This document shows positions 13,797 through 18,034 of a stretch of 18,034 nucleotides of DNA, piece by piece; within the stretch, counting starts at the first letter, position 1; each line of letters starts with the position of its first letter. This DNA comes from Alphaproteobacteria bacterium (GTDB lineage Bacteria; Pseudomonadota; Alphaproteobacteria; RF32; CAG-239): assembly GCA_017477035.1 (NCBI GenBank), contig JAFUXW010000151.1, forward strand, positions 1 to 18,034. The letters run 5' to 3'. The position numbers and the translations under genes were made by a program. A model generated the notes under the pieces. That model had not been told where the DNA came from and made no database searches. It saw only the letters and a program-made list of their open reading frames with translations.

Positions 13797-16478
13797 ATGT
13801 TAGGACAAATAGCAAGAAAAATTTTTGGCAGCGCCAATGATCGTTTTGTAAAAAAACAATATAAAATAGTTAATCAAATCAATGCATTAGAACCGGATTT
13901 TATAAAACTTTCCGATGATGAACTCAAAGCAAAGACCGAAGAATTTCGCAGTCGCTTAAAAAACGGCGAAACGCTTGATGATATATTGCCTGAGGCTTTT
14001 GCAACCGTAAGAGAAGCGGCGAAACGCGTTATGGGACAGCGCCACTATGATGTGCAGTTAATCGGCGGTATAGTATTGCATAAAGGCATGATTGCAGAGA
14101 TGAAAACCGGTGAAGGCAAAACATTGGTTGCAACGTTAGCAGCGTATTTGAATGCAATCGAAGGAAAAGGTGTTCATATTGTTACGGTTAATGATTACTT
14201 GGCAAAACGTGATGCCGAATGGATGGGACAAATTTATCGTTTTTTAGGTCTGACTGTTGATTATATAGTTCATGGTAAAAACGATAACGAGCGTCGCATG
14301 GCTTATGCTTGTGATATTGTTTACGGAACTAATAACGAGCTCGGATTTGACTATTTGCGAGACAATATGAAGTTTAGCCTTTATGAAAGAGTCCAAAGAG
14401 ATTTTAATTTTGCGATTGTTGATGAAGTGGATTCCATTTTGATTGATGAGGCCAGAACTCCATTGATTATTTCAGGTGAAGCAGAGGATTCGTCGGCAAC
14501 TTATATAACTGTTTCAAAACTTATTCCTAATTTAAATGAAACCGATTATGAAAAAGATGAAAAACAAAAAAATATTACCTTAACCGAGTCCGGCATGGAG
14601 CATATGGAACATCTTTTGAGAGATGCCGGGTTAATAAAAGACGGTTCATTATACGATATAGGTAATGTTAATTTGGTTCAACATGTAAACAATGCTTTGC
14701 GTGCTCACAAAATGTTTCAACGTGATGTGGATTACATTGTAAAAGACGGGAAAGTCGTAATTGTTGATGAGTTTACCGGACGTATTATGGAAGGTCGTCG
14801 TTTCAGTGACGGACTGCATCAGGCTTTAGAAGCTAAAGAGGGGGTGGAAATTCAATCTGAAAATCAGACTCTTGCCTCAATTACGTTCCAAAACTACTTC
14901 CGCCTTTATCCAAAATTGGCTGGTATGACCGGAACAGCAATGACTGAAGAAAACGAATTTTGCGACATATATAATTTAGTATGTGTCGAGATTCCAACTA
15001 ATAAGCCGGTAAAAAGAGAAGATTTACAAGATGAAATTTATCGCACAGCTGCAGAAAAATACAGAGCCATAATTAATACCATAATAGAAAGCCATAAAAG
15101 AGGACAGCCGGTATTGGTAGGCACAACCTCGGTAGAAAAATCAGAAATTGTTGCCGAACTTTTACATCAGGCAGCTCCTGATTTGGATTTTGAAGTGCTT
15201 AATGCCCGCCATCACGAACGCGAAGCTGCAATAGTAGCTCAAGCCGGAGTTTCAGGAGCTATAACTATTGCTACCAATATGGCTGGACGCGGGACTGATA
15301 TTCAGCTTGGTGGTAACCCTGACATGAAATTGAAAGAACAATTAACCGGAGAAGAAACTCCAGAACAAGTTGAGCAAATGCGAAAACAAATAGAAGCAGA
15401 AGTTGCGTCGGATAAAGAAAAAGTTCTAGCAGCCGGAGGCTTATATATTGTAGGTACCGAACGTCACGAAAGTCGCCGTATCGATAATCAATTACGCGGT
15501 CGTTCCGGACGTCAGGGAGATCCGGGAACATCTAAATTTTTCCTTTCTATGGAAGATGATTTGATGCGTATTTTCGGTTCTGAAAAGATGTCAAATGTGT
15601 TACAGCGTTTGGGATTGCCGGAAGGAGAAGCTTTGGTTCATCCTTGGATAAGTAAAGCACTGGAGAAGGCACAGAAAAAAGTTGAAGAACGTAACTTTGA
15701 TATTCGTAAAGACTTGCTTAAATATGACAATGTTATGAATGAACAGCGTAAAATTATATATGCCGAACGTCGCGATATTATGGAGCAAGAAGATGTTTCT
15801 GATACCATAAAAGAAATGAGAGATGAATATTTGGGAGCGATAATAAACGCTCACATTCCTTACGGTACACCGCCGGAAGAATGGAATAAGAGCGGATTAA
15901 AACAAGATATTTTGGCAGCTACTTCTTTCAGCATGCCGATAGAAAATTGGTGCAATGATCCAGAAATAGACAGCGAAAAGATGAAAGACATCATATTGAG
16001 CGAGGTTGATAGTCGTTTGGCAGAGCGTGAACAAACGTTACCTGCTGATGCTGTTAAAATGGTGCAAAAAAGTATTTTATTGCAAGTTTTAGATCAACTG
16101 TGGAAGGAGCATATTGCTTCTTTGGATTTAATGCGTCATACGATTGTTTTACGCGCGTATGGTCAAAAAGATCCGTTGAATGAATATAAAAAAGAAGCAT
16201 TTAATATGTTTTCCAATCTATTAAATACTTTAAAAGAGCGAGTTTCCGTGGTTATCTGTCATACGGTTATTCAAACCGATTCGCAGCAACGAATGGAACA
16301 GGCTATGGAAAAAGAGCAAAATCGTAAAATGTCGGCTGTTCACGACGGAGCTGTTATTAGCGAAGAGCCTTTAGAAAAACTAGATAAAAAAGTGTTTGCC
16401 GGAGTTGGTAGAAATGATCCTTGTCCTTGCGGAAGCGGCAAAAAGTTTAAGCATTGTCACGGGCGAATAGCCGTCTAG
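13797..16478 (+). CDS. secA: Preprotein translocase ATPase subunit SecA
   Basis: 893 residues, full length. SecA is the ATP-driven motor that pushes unfolded preproteins through SecYEG at the inner membrane. The start MLGQIARKIFGSANDR is typical. Walker A is TGEGKT at residues 104-109, and the DEAD-type Walker B region is FAIVDEVDSILIDEARTPLI. The preprotein cross-linking domain follows, including DYIVKDGKVVIVDEFTGRIM, then MTGTAMTEE. The second helicase domain shows VLVGTTSVEKSE, TNMAGRGTDI and LRGRSGRQGDPG. The helical scaffold contains LRAYGQKDPLNEYKKEAF. The C-terminus GRNDPCPCGSGKKFKHCHG is the zinc-binding SecB/ribosome contact motif (CxC...CH). A modest AGGA ribosome binding site precedes the ATG. 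The TAG stop overlaps the ribosome binding site of the next gene, so the two are likely one transcript. Confidence 0.99.
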   Translation: MLGQIARKIFGSANDRFVKKQYKIVNQINALEPDFIKLSDDELKAKTEEFRSRLKNGETLDDILPEAFATVREAAKRVMGQRHYDVQLIGGIVLHKGMIAEMKTGEGKTLVATLAAYLNAIEGKGVHIVTVNDYLAKRDAEWMGQIYRFLGLTVDYIVHGKNDNERRMAYACDIVYGTNNELGFDYLRDNMKFSLYERVQRDFNFAIVDEVDSILIDEARTPLIISGEAEDSSATYITVSKLIPNLNETDYEKDEKQKNITLTESGMEHMEHLLRDAGLIKDGSLYDIGNVNLVQHVNNALRAHKMFQRDVDYIVKDGKVVIVDEFTGRIMEGRRFSDGLHQALEAKEGVEIQSENQTLASITFQNYFRLYPKLAGMTGTAMTEENEFCDIYNLVCVEIPTNKPVKREDLQDEIYRTAAEKYRAIINTIIESHKRGQPVLVGTTSVEKSEIVAELLHQAAPDLDFEVLNARHHEREAAIVAQAGVSGAITIATNMAGRGTDIQLGGNPDMKLKEQLTGEETPEQVEQMRKQIEAEVASDKEKVLAAGGLYIVGTERHESRRIDNQLRGRSGRQGDPGTSKFFLSMEDDLMRIFGSEKMSNVLQRLGLPEGEALVHPWISKALEKAQKKVEERNFDIRKDLLKYDNVMNEQRKIIYAERRDIMEQEDVSDTIKEMRDEYLGAIINAHIPYGTPPEEWNKSGLKQDILAATSFSMPIENWCNDPEIDSEKMKDIILSEVDSRLAEREQTLPADAVKMVQKSILLQVLDQLWKEHIASLDLMRHTIVLRAYGQKDPLNEYKKEAFNMFSNLLNTLKERVSVVICHTVIQTDSQQRMEQAMEKEQNRKMSAVHDGAVISEEPLEKLDKKVFAGVGRNDPCPCGSGKKFKHCHGRIAV

Positions 16479-16487
16479 GAGGTTATT

Positions 16488-17249
16488 ATGTATAATAAAT
16501 ATAAAGAGCCTGAAACATTTTGGGAAAAGTTTGAAGAGTTTTATAATTATAATAGAAAGCGCCTGAAGAGACTCTTTATATTTATTGCGTTTTGTTTTTT
16601 TTTCATAATTGGTTTCAAAATTGTCAATCTAGCGACATATAACTATAAACTCAATAAAGATGTAAATGCGGCAATTAGCGAAATAACATCTATGATAAGA
16701 AATATTCGGGTATTGTATGCCACACACGGTCAAGATGTAAGTAATATATCAGAATTGTTAGTGCAATCCGGTGCTGCTACTCAAGCCTCGGTAGGAGATG
16801 CCGGTATAAAAAATATTTTAGGCGGTAATATAGTAATAATATCTAAGATTCGAAAAAATATAAAACCGACAGAAAGTGAGAAATCATCTTTTGTGTTGGC
16901 ATATCAAGGTCTTTCGCACGGAGTTTGTGTAAAGTTAGCTGGTTTGGATTGGGGAAATTCTCAGAGCGGTCTTATGGCGGAAGCTGTTGGTTATGTTGAT
17001 AAAGATGGGAATGATACGGCAATTTCTGATATTGAAAATTTTGAAGGTAAAGAAGTCGCGGTTGTTGGTAAAGATGGTAACGTCAGATACACCGAAATAA
17101 AGAAACGTAAATTATATACTGTAGCAAGGCCTGATGATACCTTAACTCAATATCCTATACCTGAAAATGCAGCAATTTTGGGTTGTGCTTGTGGAAAAAT
17201 GAATGTATGTTCGTTCGTTTTGCGTTATTCAATCTTTCCTGAACGTTGA
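16488..17249 (+). CDS. Membrane-anchored pilin-like protein (type IVb / PilS-like ectodomain)
   Basis: 253 residues. AGGAGG (16477-16482) overlaps the secA stop, 9 nt before this start, so translation is probably coupled. Residues 1-28 are charged and aromatic (FWEKFEEFYNYNRKRLKRLF). Residues 29-48 form one membrane helix. The part outside begins with an amphipathic helix (NAAISEITSMIRNIRVLYAT), then NISELLVQSGAAT, an LGGNIVII strand and FVLAYQGLSHGVCVKLA. This order resembles the globular half of PilS-type pilins and pseudopilins; the match is by pattern and is inference. There is no recognisable prepilin peptidase site (small residue followed by a hydrophobic run with Glu at +5), and the N-terminus before the helix is long, so it would not be processed as a normal prepilin. 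Cysteines at 147, 233, 235 and 241 (LGCACGKMNVC) could form disulfides. The tail from about 165 to 225 is unique. Confidence 0.75.
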   Translation: MYNKYKEPETFWEKFEEFYNYNRKRLKRLFIFIAFCFFFIIGFKIVNLATYNYKLNKDVNAAISEITSMIRNIRVLYATHGQDVSNISELLVQSGAATQASVGDAGIKNILGGNIVIISKIRKNIKPTESEKSSFVLAYQGLSHGVCVKLAGLDWGNSQSGLMAEAVGYVDKDGNDTAISDIENFEGKEVAVVGKDGNVRYTEIKKRKLYTVARPDDTLTQYPIPENAAILGCACGKMNVCSFVLRYSIFPER

Positions 17250-17276
17250 TTTTTATACTATAAAATTCCTCTATAT

Positions 17277-17298
17277 AAAAAGTTCACAAAAAGTTCAC
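17277..17298 (+). promoter_or_regulatory. Two tandem 11-bp direct repeats, candidate response-regulator operator
   Basis: AAAAAGTTCAC occurs twice with no gap (17277-17287 and 17288-17298), one helical turn apart. The second copy overlaps the -35 box of the promoter for the Cys-rich gene at 17361. OmpR/PhoB-family regulators are known to bind direct repeats with this 11-bp phasing next to the -35 region. Confidence 0.6.
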
Positions 17299-17321
17299 AT
17301 TTCTTTTTAAAAAAGTATGCT
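17294..17321 (+). promoter_or_regulatory. Candidate promoter of the right-edge Cys-rich gene
   Basis: TTCACA (17294-17299) and TATGCT (17316-17321), 16 bp apart. The -35 box is built into the second 11-bp repeat. A leader of roughly 30 nt would carry the AGGAGG at 17350-17355. Confidence 0.5.
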
Positions 17322-17360
17322 ACTATTAGAGTGTATATAAACATCTAATAGGAGGATACT

Positions 17361-18034
17361 ATGTTTTATGCATATAAAACCCCCTTTGTTAAAACGTTCT
17401 TTCGACGGTTCGTCAGAGAGGTGACTGTCTGTACATTATTATGTGCAGCGGTTTTGTTTTCAACGAAGGATGCATTTGCGAAAGTTTGCTTTCTGCCGGG
17501 CGGACGATGTTCCGGCGACACAATGGCAAACGGAATAAAAGCAGTCCAAGGTAATCAATGCCTAGGCTACACATTAACACAAATCAAATGTAAAAATCAA
17601 GCATGTGAAGCAGGGTGGAAGTGCGAATCGTGTACGAATGCGCAAGGCACCTATTATAAGTGTGAAGAATGGCCGACACCGGAAGGCTTTGAAAAAGGCC
17701 TGTATGAATGTAAAACTCCGTGTCAGGCATATACCCACAGTGGTTTCACAGGTAATTTGGTAAACGGGAATTGCACAGCGATATCCGGTTATAGCACGAA
17801 TAAGCCGGAGGAGTGCACAACGTTTACAACGCCTGATTATATCTATGGAATAAGAGTCAGTGAAAACACGATGACCGATTTACATAGTAAGGATAAATCA
17901 GCGTATACATGTTATTATAATGTTGTTGAACTGGGAGATGGCACATTTGTGCGTAAAAAGCCGGATAGTTGTATGACATATGATATCAAGACGGATTCGT
18001 ATGATAAATTATGTTATGCGCATGCGGAATCAAT
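17361..18034 (+). CDS. Secreted cysteine-rich protein (3' end outside window)
   Basis: A frame open from ATG 17361 to the right edge, giving 224 codons so far. AGGAGG lies 5 nt upstream. The N-terminus is a signal peptide: a basic stretch (FFRRFVREV), a hydrophobic core (TVCTLLCAAVLFS) and a cleavage site after DAFA (residue 42). The mature part starts KVCFLPGGRCSGD and has many cysteines, including CKNQACEAGWKCESC, YYKCEEW and YECKTPCQAY. The style resembles the left-edge giant protein (CxxC pairs, Thr/Tyr/Gly-rich spacers, richer in G+C than the genes between), so it may be the N-terminal end of a related long repeat protein. Family and function are not recognised; an extracellular, disulfide-rich surface or adhesive role is inferred. 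The upstream phased repeats suggest regulated expression. Confidence 0.85.
   Translation, partial: MFYAYKTPFVKTFFRRFVREVTVCTLLCAAVLFSTKDAFAKVCFLPGGRCSGDTMANGIKAVQGNQCLGYTLTQIKCKNQACEAGWKCESCTNAQGTYYKCEEWPTPEGFEKGLYECKTPCQAYTHSGFTGNLVNGNCTAISGYSTNKPEECTTFTTPDYIYGIRVSENTMTDLHSKDKSAYTCYYNVVELGDGTFVRKKPDSCMTYDIKTDSYDKLCYAHAES

Overview
The window looks like chromosomal DNA of an AT-rich, host-associated (probably gut-type, uncultured) Alphaproteobacterium using the standard bacterial code. The basis is a full-length SecA with a C-terminal zinc motif, a PpiC-type periplasmic isomerase divergent from secA (an arrangement known from Alphaproteobacteria), a classical type V autotransporter barrel, and Gram-negative signal peptides. 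The exact lineage is an inference.

Layout. Positions 1-4654 (+) hold the 3' part of a giant cysteine-rich repeat protein, open to the left edge. It has 32-34-residue repeats, then an array of 18 CxxC motifs resembling GCC2/GCC3 (ephrin-receptor-like) repeats, then a low-complexity Cys/Ser/Thr/Tyr region, and a C-terminus that resembles a C-type-lectin-like fold. A 491-bp gap (4655-5145) carries a long inverted repeat, a bidirectional terminator and strong small hairpins. Positions 5146-9834 (-) encode a 1562-residue autotransporter with an unusual N-terminus: signal peptide, ankyrin-like segment, then a Gly-rich hydrophobic helix. Upstream on the same strand is a small stress operon: a 45-residue CGC-containing microprotein followed by an Hsp20 chaperone (9945-10586). 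Next come an FAD-dependent oxidoreductase of the protoporphyrinogen-oxidase/UDP-galactopyranose-mutase-like superfamily (10704-12254, -), a zinc-ribbon membrane protein (12366-12761, +), ppiC (12816-13646, -) and secA (13797-16478, +). SecA is tightly followed by a membrane-anchored pilin-like protein (16488-17249, +). At the right edge a second Cys-rich secreted protein begins (17361 to beyond 18034, +) behind two 11-bp phased direct repeats.

Taken together the window is an envelope and secretion neighbourhood: Sec motor, periplasmic foldase, a pilin-like protein, an autotransporter, and two Cys-rich exported proteins at the two edges. The Cys-rich genes are visibly richer in G+C than their neighbours and repeat-laden, as expected for fast-evolving surface antigens or adhesins. 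Several starts were moved inward from the longest open frame, because the longer versions run through terminators or promoters and lack a Shine-Dalgarno sequence.
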